From the NCBI GenBank assembly GCA_024399955.1, contig JAKSNH010000004.1:109716-173715 (forward strand): DNA of 64,000 bases. The letters are read 5' to 3'. The stretch is from Paludibacteraceae bacterium (GTDB taxonomy: Bacteria > Bacteroidota > Bacteroidia > Bacteroidales > Paludibacteraceae). The notes below the pieces were generated by a model, which was not told where the DNA came from, searched no databases, and was given only the letters and a program-made list of their open reading frames with translations. The position numbers and the translations under genes are program-made. Each line of letters opens with the position of its first letter. The first letter of the stretch is position 1. Of the stretch, positions 46,500-54,267 are shown in pieces.

Positions 46500-49010
46500 G
46501 TGAAACGTCTTTGCTACATATTTATATTCTTGCTGCTGACCGGCTCTTTGTCGGCGCGAGCGACCCGTGTTTACGGCTATGTGGTGGATGAACAAAACGT
46601 CGGCATCGAATTAGCGAATGTCGTTGTGGAAGGCACAACCAACGGCACCGCCACCAATCGTAATGGCTACTATTCGCTCCAAGTGGAGCTAAACGATACC
46701 GTCATCTTATCCTATTCCATGATTGGTTATGTCACCTTGCGTCAGCAATTATATACCGACCAGGATGTCTTTAACGTCAATGTCGTTCTGCCGCAAGACG
46801 CCGAACTGCTCCAAGAAGTGGAGGTGCGAGGCATACAACGACAAACCGACATGATGGACCATACATCCGCCGAAGTGGTACGATTGATGCCCGATGCTAC
46901 CGGTGGAAGCATAGAATCACTACTCATCACCTTTGCCGGAGTAAGCCAAAATAATGAACTATCCACTCAATACAACGTGCGAGGCGGTTCATTCGATGAA
47001 AACTCCGTCTATGTCAATGGCATCGAGGTGCATCGACCTCTGCTCATTCGGTCAGGACAGCAGGAAGGACTATCTTTCGTCAACCCATACATGGTGGAGC
47101 AGGTTAACTTCTCCGCCGGAGGATATAATGCCCAGTTTGGCGATAAAATGTCCTCGGTACTCGATATTCGCTATAAACGACCTACTCATTTTGAATCCAA
47201 TATATCCGTCTCCCTCCTTGGCGCAAACGTCTATGCCGGTTGGGGCGATTCAACCCAATCATACATGCATGGCATTCGGTATAAAACATCCAAGTATATG
47301 TTAGGTGCACTGCCTACAAAGGGCAATTATCAGCCTAATTTCGTGGATTACCAAACCCAAATGACGTGGAAAATACCCACACGCTCTGCCACCTGTAACC
47401 TGTCCCCTGCCACCTGTAACCTGTCCCCTGCCACCTGTAACCTGCCACCTGCCACCTGTAACCTGCCACCTGCCACCTGCAACCTGCCACCTGCCACCTG
47501 TAATTGGGAACTCTCCCTTCTCGCCAACGTATCCTACAACGACTACTCCTTCCGACCTGACTCTATGTCCGAAGGGTGGGGTGGCGAACAAGGACTCCAA
47601 AAAACAATCTGGTACGAAGGACAGGAAAAAGACCATTTCCTCACTGCCTTTGCTTCCCTGTCGGCACAAGGAAAAGTCGCACCCGAAGTAACACTCGGAT
47701 TTAATCTGAATGGCTTCTATACCAATGAACAAGAGACTTACGACATAACTGCCGAATATGTCCTAACCGATAATTCATCCACATCCTTAGGCACCGGCAC
47801 ATCCCATGAGCATGCACGAAATAAACTGTCCGCCGGAGTCATTAACCTCGCTCATACCGGTGCTTGGACCCATTATGCCAATACGCTATCGTGGGGATTA
47901 AGCGGACAAGTGGAACTTATATCTGACCGTATATCTGAATGGGAGTGGCGCGATTCAATGGGATACTCAATGCCTAATACGTCCAAGTCCATGGACCTGT
48001 ATTACACCCAAAAAGGCGAGACTTCCATGACTTCCGGACGAATAGAGGCCTATCTGCAAGATGCCTATCGCTGGAATACCAATCAAGGTAATGTCACCCT
48101 TACTGCCGGCGCTCGACTCAATTACTGGACCTATACCAACGAGGTGCTCGTATCGCCTCGTGCTTCTGTGGTTTGGCAGCCCGGATGGAAACGCGACTTC
48201 ACCTTCCGATTCGCTACCGGACTATATTACCAGGCACCTTTCTACAAGGAACTGCGAGATACTATCATCGACCATGGCGTAACACGCATTCGGCTCAACG
48301 ACCATCTGAAAGCACAACGCTCTGTACATGCTGTCCTCGGCTTTGATTACTACTTCCGCGCTTGGGGAAGACCGTTTAAATTCACTACTGAGGCGTATGC
48401 TAAATACACCGATCAGATGATTAGTTACACAGTCGATAACGTGCGAGTACGCTATTCCGGTAAAAACGACTCCAAAGGTTATACCCTTGGACTGGATCTC
48501 AAACTGTATGGCGAACTCGTGCCGGGTGTGGATTCATGGATTAGTTTCTCATGTATGCGCAGTAGGATGCAAATGCTTAACGACCCCTATCACCGTGGTT
48601 GGTTCCCCTCTCCACAAGAGCAACGCTGGTCGCTATCCATCTTCTTCCAAGACTATATTCCTAAGTTACCGCAGTATAAACTGCATCTGAAATTTGTCTT
48701 CTCTGATGGACTGCCCTTTGGCTATCCGCATAGCGAATCCATGCGCTATCTGTCCCACCTACCTATCTACAAACGTATAGACATAGGAGCAAGCCGCACT
48801 TTCTCTGCTGCTACAGATAAGTTTATGCGTAAACCTTCTGCCCAACACGTGGCTGCTTGGTCTATCTACTTCGAGGTCTTCAACCTCGCGGATTGGAAGA
48901 ATGTCAATTCCTACACTTGGGTCTCTGCCGCCAATGGTGCCCAATGGGCTTCGCCTAACTTCCTTACCGGACGAATGTTCAACCTCCGCCTCTCCATCGA
49001 CCTAAAATAA
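46500..49010 (+). CDS. TonB-dependent outer-membrane receptor with tandem heptapeptide insertion
   Basis: 836 residues from a GTG at 46500; the GTG gives a good signal peptide, MKRLCYIFIFLLLTGSLSA. A carboxypeptidase-regulatory-like domain (about 22-105: GYVVDEQNVGIELANVVV) is followed by a plug (about 115-225, QYNVRGGSFDENSVYVNG) and a barrel ending in an aromatic-rich strand. Residues about 296-335 are five consecutive copies of PATCNL-S/P, encoded by a 21-bp tandem repeat at 47387-47505. These probably form a disordered extracellular loop with many cysteines. The ligand is unknown. The gene follows mutS by 23 bases with no visible promoter. Confidence 0.88.
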   Translation: MKRLCYIFIFLLLTGSLSARATRVYGYVVDEQNVGIELANVVVEGTTNGTATNRNGYYSLQVELNDTVILSYSMIGYVTLRQQLYTDQDVFNVNVVLPQDAELLQEVEVRGIQRQTDMMDHTSAEVVRLMPDATGGSIESLLITFAGVSQNNELSTQYNVRGGSFDENSVYVNGIEVHRPLLIRSGQQEGLSFVNPYMVEQVNFSAGGYNAQFGDKMSSVLDIRYKRPTHFESNISVSLLGANVYAGWGDSTQSYMHGIRYKTSKYMLGALPTKGNYQPNFVDYQTQMTWKIPTRSATCNLSPATCNLSPATCNLPPATCNLPPATCNLPPATCNWELSLLANVSYNDYSFRPDSMSEGWGGEQGLQKTIWYEGQEKDHFLTAFASLSAQGKVAPEVTLGFNLNGFYTNEQETYDITAEYVLTDNSSTSLGTGTSHEHARNKLSAGVINLAHTGAWTHYANTLSWGLSGQVELISDRISEWEWRDSMGYSMPNTSKSMDLYYTQKGETSMTSGRIEAYLQDAYRWNTNQGNVTLTAGARLNYWTYTNEVLVSPRASVVWQPGWKRDFTFRFATGLYYQAPFYKELRDTIIDHGVTRIRLNDHLKAQRSVHAVLGFDYYFRAWGRPFKFTTEAYAKYTDQMISYTVDNVRVRYSGKNDSKGYTLGLDLKLYGELVPGVDSWISFSCMRSRMQMLNDPYHRGWFPSPQEQRWSLSIFFQDYIPKLPQYKLHLKFVFSDGLPFGYPHSESMRYLSHLPIYKRIDIGASRTFSAATDKFMRKPSAQHVAAWSIYFEVFNLADWKNVNSYTWVSAANGAQWASPNFLTGRMFNLRLSIDLK
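47387..47505. repeat. 21-bp tandem repeat inside the TonB receptor gene
   Basis: Units of CCACCTGTAACCTGTCCCCTG and CCACCTGCAACCTGC variants are repeated about five times in frame, each encoding PATCNL plus S or P. The same ACCTGTCCCCTGT words occur in the SpoU methyltransferase gene (36230-36300, 36575-36640) and FecCD (28722-28746). Confidence 0.9.
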
Positions 49011-49066
49011 CGTTTATTCAAATCTTGACTAATTAGTTACTTGGCTAATTGGCTAATTCCTAAAAA

Positions 49067-50338
49067 TCATTCCAATAGCCATTGGTATGCGGGTATAGCT
49101 TGGAATTTTTGGTCACCGCTTGTATAGCTATCACGATTATCATTCGTGATTAGCAAACACGTCCAATCTGGATGCTGAGATTGGAACTTCGCTAATGGGA
49201 TTAACTCTCTTTCGCGAGTCTCGTCTTCCTGCATCGAATAAGTCACTTGAATTGCTAAACGAGCTTCTTCTACTACGAAGTCTATTTCTTGACCGGCATT
49301 ATAGTAAGAAACATTGTCTTTACCATAGCGACGACATAGTTCTATACAAACAATATTTTCCAACAACGTGGTCTCACCATTGTAGAGAAATAGATTCAGC
49401 AAGCCATTGTCAATAAAGTAGTATTTTTTTGTACTCTCCTTATCTGATAATTGTGCCAACTGATTCTTAATCGGTAAAATAAGCCAACTTTCTTCCGTAT
49501 AATCCATATACGAGATTGTTGTTGGAAGCGACAAGTTGCTACCTGTTGACACTACAACATGGTTAAGGCGTCTATATGAAATAGGTTGCTTAACAGACTC
49601 TGCGATTTTCTTGATAAGGATATTCAGCACCTTGGCATCCGATATCCGATGTCGTGCACATACATCGCCTAAGTAAATCTTCTGATATAGACTACTCAAA
49701 TACGAGCGCTTGATAGCAGGAGATACAATGCTAAGCATCTCTGGCAGTCCACCGTATGTAAAGTATTCTAAGTAGGCACGCTGCACTTCGCTTCGTGCAG
49801 AAGTGGAATAACGCCAGTCTTTATCCAATACTATCCCTTTGGCAGAAATGAACTCACCAAATGAAAACGGATAGACTTCCTGTATAAGGAAACGACCTCC
49901 AAGAGTGGTGGCAATTTCGGAACTTAGCATTTTAGCGTTACTACCTGTGATATAAACCGTGTATTTGCTATCCACCAAACGTCGCGCAAATTGCTCCCAA
50001 TGCTCAACTCGTTGAATTTCGTCTAAAAAAAGAATTGGCTTTTGTTTCGAATAGATGTTGTGTACTTCTAAAATGAGATTTAAATCCAGCGTGGTAATTT
50101 CTGCTAAACGTTCATCGTCAAAATTGAGGAATAACACATCATCCCATGTGTGCCCTTGAGCAAATAATTGCCTAATACGCTGGTATAGCAAATACGATTT
50201 GCCAACGTGACGAACGCCAACCAAAACATAATTCATTTCGTCCTCAAATTGATAAGGGCGTTCTACTATCTCAGCGGTAGTCACTATCTCTCGTTGAGAT
50301 ACAATACACTCGCGCAATAAGTCTTTTGAAATAGCCAT
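49067..50338 (-). CDS. ATP-binding protein, AAA_14 plus DUF4143 (orphan ATPase 4)
   Basis: 423 residues. Walker A is GVRHVGKSY at about 41-49 and Walker B ILFLDEIQRVEHW at about 101-113, with YITGSNAKMLSSE as sensor 1 and the YPFSFGEFI block. The C-terminal half has the DUF4143 pattern (YGKDNVSYYNAGQEIDFVVEEARLAIQVTYS), again a nuclease-like fold with D and Q-V in place of E-V-K. It is less similar to ATPases 1 and 2 than to ATPase 3. It is monocistronic with its own minus-strand promoter and convergent with the TonB receptor gene. Confidence 0.85.
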   Translation of the reverse strand: MAISKDLLRECIVSQREIVTTAEIVERPYQFEDEMNYVLVGVRHVGKSYLLYQRIRQLFAQGHTWDDVLFLNFDDERLAEITTLDLNLILEVHNIYSKQKPILFLDEIQRVEHWEQFARRLVDSKYTVYITGSNAKMLSSEIATTLGGRFLIQEVYPFSFGEFISAKGIVLDKDWRYSTSARSEVQRAYLEYFTYGGLPEMLSIVSPAIKRSYLSSLYQKIYLGDVCARHRISDAKVLNILIKKIAESVKQPISYRRLNHVVVSTGSNLSLPTTISYMDYTEESWLILPIKNQLAQLSDKESTKKYYFIDNGLLNLFLYNGETTLLENIVCIELCRRYGKDNVSYYNAGQEIDFVVEEARLAIQVTYSMQEDETRERELIPLAKFQSQHPDWTCLLITNDNRDSYTSGDQKFQAIPAYQWLLE

Positions 50339-50366
50339 GTGTCAAAAATATTTTACAAAAACGCTG

Positions 50367-50398
50367 CAAAGATATAAAAAATATTTTACACATACAAG
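50367..50398 (-). promoter_or_regulatory. Promoter for orphan ATPase 4
   Basis: On the minus strand CTTG (plus 50395-50398) and TATCTTTG (plus 50367-50374) are 20 bases apart, 29 bases before the ATG. Confidence 0.72.
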
Positions 50399-50465
50399 TT
50401 TTTTGAGAAAAAAATCATATTTTCTACTAAAACGATGTTTTTTTTTCTTCTCCCTCCCTACAGTG

Positions 50466-50550
50466 TCCCCATCGCCGTTTCGTCCCGTTTATTCTCGGCG
50501 ATGTCCCTATCGCCGTTCCCGTCCCGTCTATTCCCGGCGATACCATCGCC
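50466..50550. repeat. Tandem hairpin repeat, 38-bp unit, 2.2 copies
   Basis: Two units each carry inverted arms ATCGCCG and CGGCGAT (50471-50477/50496-50502 and 50509-50515/50535-50541) around a CGTCCCGTYTATTC core. A third left arm starts at 50545. The following 50556-50650 is filled with CTAGT words like those at 10797-10825. There is no gene in 50399-50680. Confidence 0.85.
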
Positions 50551-50682
50551 GCATCTAGTGCTCTAGTGTTCTATCCCACTAGTCCAGCGTAGCAATCTAA
50601 ATTTTCTAGTATAGCGTCAGCGGTCCTATATTTCTAGTAAACTAGTAAAAAACTAAAATAATAGAGAAATAATGCCCACAAA

Positions 50683-50714
50683 TTTGCAAATCTCAAAAAT
50701 TCTTTGTAATTTTG
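50683..50714 (+). promoter_or_regulatory. Promoter for candidate ncRNA copy B
   Basis: TTTG at 50683-50686, 20 bases, then TAATTTTG at 50707-50714, followed by CAATCGAA exactly as copy A is followed by CAATCGGA. Confidence 0.75.
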
Positions 50715-50720
50715 CAATCG

Positions 50721-51016
50721 AATTTGGTAATAGTATGTTGCTAGTGAGCACAACGACAATTGTCAACTAGTACCAAATTATACATAAATAAGCGTTAAGC
50801 GCTTTGTTTGTTCGGCCTCTGAAAAATCGCAAAATTACAGTCCATAACGAACAAAGCAACTAACTCTAGGATGAGCATAAGGTTGATCCTACTTTGTGCA
50901 TGTGTACACGTATAGTATATTAGGTGTATCGTTATATCCTTGCGGATGGTTGCTTATTCAGTTGAATGGGATACTGCGATTTCCTCAGAGGCGGACGAGT
51001 GATCGTTCGCTTTTTT
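50721..51016 (+). ncRNA. Candidate ~295-nt ncRNA, family 1 copy B
   Basis: A promoter-to-terminator unit with the same architecture as 22837-23109. The 5' hairpin has a 9-bp stem AATTTGGTA/TACCAAATT (50721-50729, 50771-50779). The central arm has GCTTTGTTTGTT/AACGAACAAAGC (12 bp, one G-U) and an apical loop containing GGC, TGAAA, GCAAA and AGTCC. Further small hairpins follow (TAGGAT/ATCCTA and ATCC-TTGC-GGAT). The terminator is GCGGACGA-GTGA-TCGTTCGC with six T. Stem sequences differ from copy A while pairing is kept. It is placed directly before the accessory island. Confidence 0.6.
50991..51016 (+). terminator. Intrinsic terminator of ncRNA copy B
   Basis: An 8-bp stem, 50991-50998 with 51003-51010 (two G-U/mismatch-tolerant pairs), GTGA loop, then six T at 51011-51016. 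Confidence 0.85.
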
Positions 51017-51082
51017 GTATACTTACCTGCGACGGATAAGATCATCTCCGGAAGAATGACCATAATGATATAATCTTATTTT

Positions 51083-51379
51083 ATGGATATTTTGTATTGG
51101 ATTCTTAAAAAGATTGGCCCCTTGTTTTCATTGTGTGGTATTCTTTTCTTATGTGCATCGGATATGCCTATTATAGGCTACGTCTTAGGAGGACTCTTCG
51201 CTCTTGGTGGTTGTTGGTTCGGCATTAAAACTTGGAAACAAGACATTTCTCCTGCCGCTCTTTGGTTTATGAGTGGTAATGCCATTGTTGATAATGTTGT
51301 TTCTAGCGTTCTAATTTGGATGTTTAGGTTCTTCTCTTTTGGATTATCACTTGTCGGATTCATCGGAGGTGCATTATAA
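51083..51379 (+). CDS. Small membrane protein, 98 aa
   Basis: Three hydrophobic segments (about 8-25, 28-46 and 73-97) with short polar links; the middle link holds GIKTWKQDISPAALW. There is no recognised family. It is the first gene after ncRNA copy B and is followed 31 bases later by the next small gene in the same direction. Confidence 0.55.
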   Translation: MDILYWILKKIGPLFSLCGILFLCASDMPIIGYVLGGLFALGGCWFGIKTWKQDISPAALWFMSGNAIVDNVVSSVLIWMFRFFSFGLSLVGFIGGAL

Positions 51380-51410
51380 TAAATAATTAATATCATAAAA
51401 ACTAAATTAT

Positions 51411-51677
51411 ATGAATGAGTTTATTGAAGTTACAGTAAAAGATTCTAGTTTTACAAACAACCCAAAAGAATATATTGGCGAGACTCGAGTTTCTGGAAAG
51501 ATATTACTTGAAACTAGTAATATCCAATGTATCAGTCCTTCTGAAAAAGGTTGTCTTGTTATTCTTAAGTCGCGACGTACTAGTGACATTTGTGACATCG
51601 CATCTGAATGTGATTATAACGAACTGATGTTAGAAGAATCCTATGAATCATTGCGAGCAATGTTAATAAAAAACTAA
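51411..51677 (+). CDS. Small soluble protein, 88 aa, unknown
   Basis: It opens MNEFIEVTVKDSS, has a central NIQCISPSEKGCLVILKSRR strand pair and ends EESYESLRAMLIKN. The layout (an I-E-V-T start, an N-I in the middle, and an E-S-Y-E-S-L end) resembles small FlbD-like or carbon-storage-like beta proteins. That is only a shape match. It lies six bases before the cytosolic LRR gene, so they are probably co-expressed. Confidence 0.5.
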   Translation: MNEFIEVTVKDSSFTNNPKEYIGETRVSGKILLETSNIQCISPSEKGCLVILKSRRTSDICDIASECDYNELMLEESYESLRAMLIKN

Positions 51678-51683
51678 TCTACT

Positions 51684-52646
51684 ATGTTTACAGACGAATA
51701 TGGAGTTCAATACTCCGATGACAAAAAAACTTTAACAAAATGCCCTAAAAATTTGAAGGGAGAGTTTGTGATTCCTAATCAAGTTACTGAGATTGGAGAT
51801 AGGGCTTTTTATGGTTGCAGTGGTTTGATTTCTATAGAGATTCCTAATTCTGTCGTTAAAATAGAGAATCTTGCCTTTTGTCGTTGTACAAATCTTCAAA
51901 GTGTCGTAATTCCGGATACCATCACTTCAATTGGAAATAGCGCTTTTGCTGATTGTAGCGGTTTGACCTCTGTAACGATTCCAAATTCCGTCACAACGAT
52001 TGGAGAATATGCTTTCCTTGATTGCAGCGGTTTAACCTCAGTAACTATTCCTAATTCTGTCACAACAATTGGAAGTTTTGCTTTCGCTGGTTGCGATGGC
52101 TTAACATCGGTGACTATTCCTAATTCTGTCACAACAATTGGAGATGAGGTTTTCATTGATTGCTTCAGTTTGACATCAATTAATGTAGATGCTGCTAATA
52201 CGCACTATATTTCTGTTGATGGTGTGTTATTCAATTATACCAAAGATACATTGGTTCAGTGTCCTGTTGGTAATCCTCGCACGGAATATACTATTCCTAG
52301 TTCCGTCACAACGATTGGAGATGGTGCTTTCTCTGGTTGTAACGGTTTGACCTCGGTAACTATTCCCAATTCCGTCAAAACAATTGGAAAGTCTGCTTTC
52401 TATAATTGCAGCGGTTTGACCTCTGTAACGATTCCAAATTCCGTCACAACGATTGGAGATTGGGCCTTCTGGGGATGTTCTATGTTAGAGTCTACAACCT
52501 TCTCAAAGTCAATAAGGAGAATAGAAACTAATATATTTGCAGATTGTTCAAATCTAAAAAGCATATACGTCCCTAAGAGCGAAAAAGATCGCTTTATAGC
52601 AATGGAAGGACTAAAAGGATGGAAAGATGAAGTTATGGGTATATAG
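51684..52646 (+). CDS. BspA-type LRR protein without signal peptide
   Basis: 320 residues and nine or so LRR_5 repeats of 23 residues (consensus CSGLTSVTIPNSVTTIGxxAF). Unlike the protein at 23566 there is no signal peptide, so it is probably cytosolic. The N-terminal module DEYGVQYSDDKKTLTKCPKN...GEFVIPNQV recurs at the start of the protein at 54268. Near-identical 69-base repeats in the DNA suggest recent expansion by recombination. A VDGVLFNYTKDTLVQCPVGN insert at about 180-195 repeats the N-terminal module in short form. Confidence 0.85.
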   Translation: MFTDEYGVQYSDDKKTLTKCPKNLKGEFVIPNQVTEIGDRAFYGCSGLISIEIPNSVVKIENLAFCRCTNLQSVVIPDTITSIGNSAFADCSGLTSVTIPNSVTTIGEYAFLDCSGLTSVTIPNSVTTIGSFAFAGCDGLTSVTIPNSVTTIGDEVFIDCFSLTSINVDAANTHYISVDGVLFNYTKDTLVQCPVGNPRTEYTIPSSVTTIGDGAFSGCNGLTSVTIPNSVKTIGKSAFYNCSGLTSVTIPNSVTTIGDWAFWGCSMLESTTFSKSIRRIETNIFADCSNLKSIYVPKSEKDRFIAMEGLKGWKDEVMGI

Positions 52647-52709
52647 GTCGGAAATTATTGAAAAAGAATAATCTGCAAGAGGGATGCCGAAATTTGATAT
52701 GGTTGATAA

Positions 52710-52844
52710 ATTATAAAGACAGGTTATATTCAGACCAAAGCGCGTAACCTATATAATGCCTCAAATCCTTCTTTGGGCAACTTTCTCCAAAAAGGCGCCA
52801 TCGTGTATGCAAATGACAAAAAAGGTATATGTAGATTGCTATGA
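52710..52844 (+). pseudogene. Possible gene remnant in the gap between the LRR gene and the metalloprotease gene
   Basis: An open frame with no start codon or ribosome site reads GYIQTKARNLYNASNPSLGN, then FLQKGAIVYANDKKGICRLL. It has the look of a bacterial SH3-like module (variable start, LQKGAIVYA strand). It may be a decayed end of a larger protein or chance. The rest of 52647-52917 shows nothing else. Confidence 0.25.
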
Positions 52845-52917
52845 ATAATGCTTATTTAGACTCTTTAGGTGGTGTATTTGTATATGTGTATTTCCCTAAA
52901 ATATAGAAGAATGTACT

Positions 52918-54231
52918 ATGAAAAATGATTTTCAAGCTATAAACATTACTTTAATAACTCCGTTTGAACACAATTTGTTAATTCAAGTTGATAATTTTCT
53001 ATATCCTATAGTTGGATATAAATGTTTAGGAAATTTACATGATGAGTTGACCGTAGAAATAAGTACATCAGAGAAGAAACGCAAATATGAAATTGAACTC
53101 AATGAACCGGATTCTATGACGGGCGAGTCACATTTTTATAAAACGACAGTTAATTATCCATTGTTGGGAGAATATATCTCAAAAAACGAAATCAATGGTC
53201 CACGAGTAATTTTATATATCAATAGTATCCGACAGGCACAGCCTCAACAAACAGAATTGCTTCTTGCTGAGGTGTATGTGCATGAAATGATGCATGCATA
53301 CTTTGATACGACTCCAAATCATACTTACGAGGAAAAGGTTGAAGAACCCATCGCCGAATATGCTATGTTAAAATTCTTTGAGGCCTTTGATCAAGGTGCT
53401 AATTGTCTAAAGATACTAACCTCTGCCGTAAACGATGTAAAAGCAAAACAAACTTGTTGCGGAATCAATTGTTATGGTTTTGGATATTATCTTTATATGA
53501 AAATGGGTGATACTTTATGGAGAGAATTACTACTTACTGCAAAATCTTATGATTCAAGATATCTTAAGTTGTACGTAAAACCTTTCAACAACGGAACATA
53601 TCCTTTTGGTATAGAACTTAAACATGCTAGGTTACTCTATTTAACATTAACAAATTCGGCTACACTTCTAAACCAACATTCTTTATCTTGTGGGAAACAC
53701 ATTAGATATATCACTAATATATCACCTACAGAAGGAAATATTCTTGGCAAAATTCAATCACATTGTATTCGCTTACATTATATAGCTGATGTGCAACGAT
53801 ATAATAGAAAGAAACCTATAAATTCTTTTCCTTTTATTTTTTTTCATATAGAAACTGAACATCGTCAGAAGAACATATATTACGTTACTAAACATCAAGA
53901 TATTAAAGCAATCCCGAGGAATAGTTTTGTCATCACTACTAAATCATCAATTCCTCTTTCTTTCCTTTATGCTTGTTTATCTTGTCATTATATATACATA
54001 TATAATTTACTCGTCAACTATAGAAGTTGGTATGGTCCAACGCTAGAAGAAGTGAGAGATTTGCCAATTCTAATTCCAGATCCTCTTCAGATAGATAATA
54101 TAAGAGACTTTTTTGATTTAGCAGAGTTTGTTGTCACTGGTCATTCTCCCCAATACCAATTTGAAGATGAAATAGAAGATGTATTCCAATTTTCTCGCGA
54201 CGAAATAGATTATATTCACTCACACTATTAG
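52918..54231 (+). CDS. Putative zinc metalloprotease-like protein with a C-terminal recognition-type domain
   Basis: 437 residues, not a recognised family. HEMMH at 122-126 with acidic residues at 142-147 (EEPIAEY) fits an HExxH zincin with a third glutamate ligand. The remaining protein is unusual. Residues from about 340 (IPLSFLYACLSCHYIYIYNLLVNYRSWYG, then LEEVRDLPILIPDPLQ) resemble the end of Eco57I/TaqI-type or type I restriction specificity modules, where a helix is followed by LP(I)xIP. That link is speculative. A/T content is higher than in the housekeeping genes, suggesting horizontal origin. Confidence 0.55.
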   Translation: MKNDFQAINITLITPFEHNLLIQVDNFLYPIVGYKCLGNLHDELTVEISTSEKKRKYEIELNEPDSMTGESHFYKTTVNYPLLGEYISKNEINGPRVILYINSIRQAQPQQTELLLAEVYVHEMMHAYFDTTPNHTYEEKVEEPIAEYAMLKFFEAFDQGANCLKILTSAVNDVKAKQTCCGINCYGFGYYLYMKMGDTLWRELLLTAKSYDSRYLKLYVKPFNNGTYPFGIELKHARLLYLTLTNSATLLNQHSLSCGKHIRYITNISPTEGNILGKIQSHCIRLHYIADVQRYNRKKPINSFPFIFFHIETEHRQKNIYYVTKHQDIKAIPRNSFVITTKSSIPLSFLYACLSCHYIYIYNLLVNYRSWYGPTLEEVRDLPILIPDPLQIDNIRDFFDLAEFVVTGHSPQYQFEDEIEDVFQFSRDEIDYIHSHY

Positions 54232-54267
54232 ACTATATTTAAAACACATTTATAACAACCATTATTT

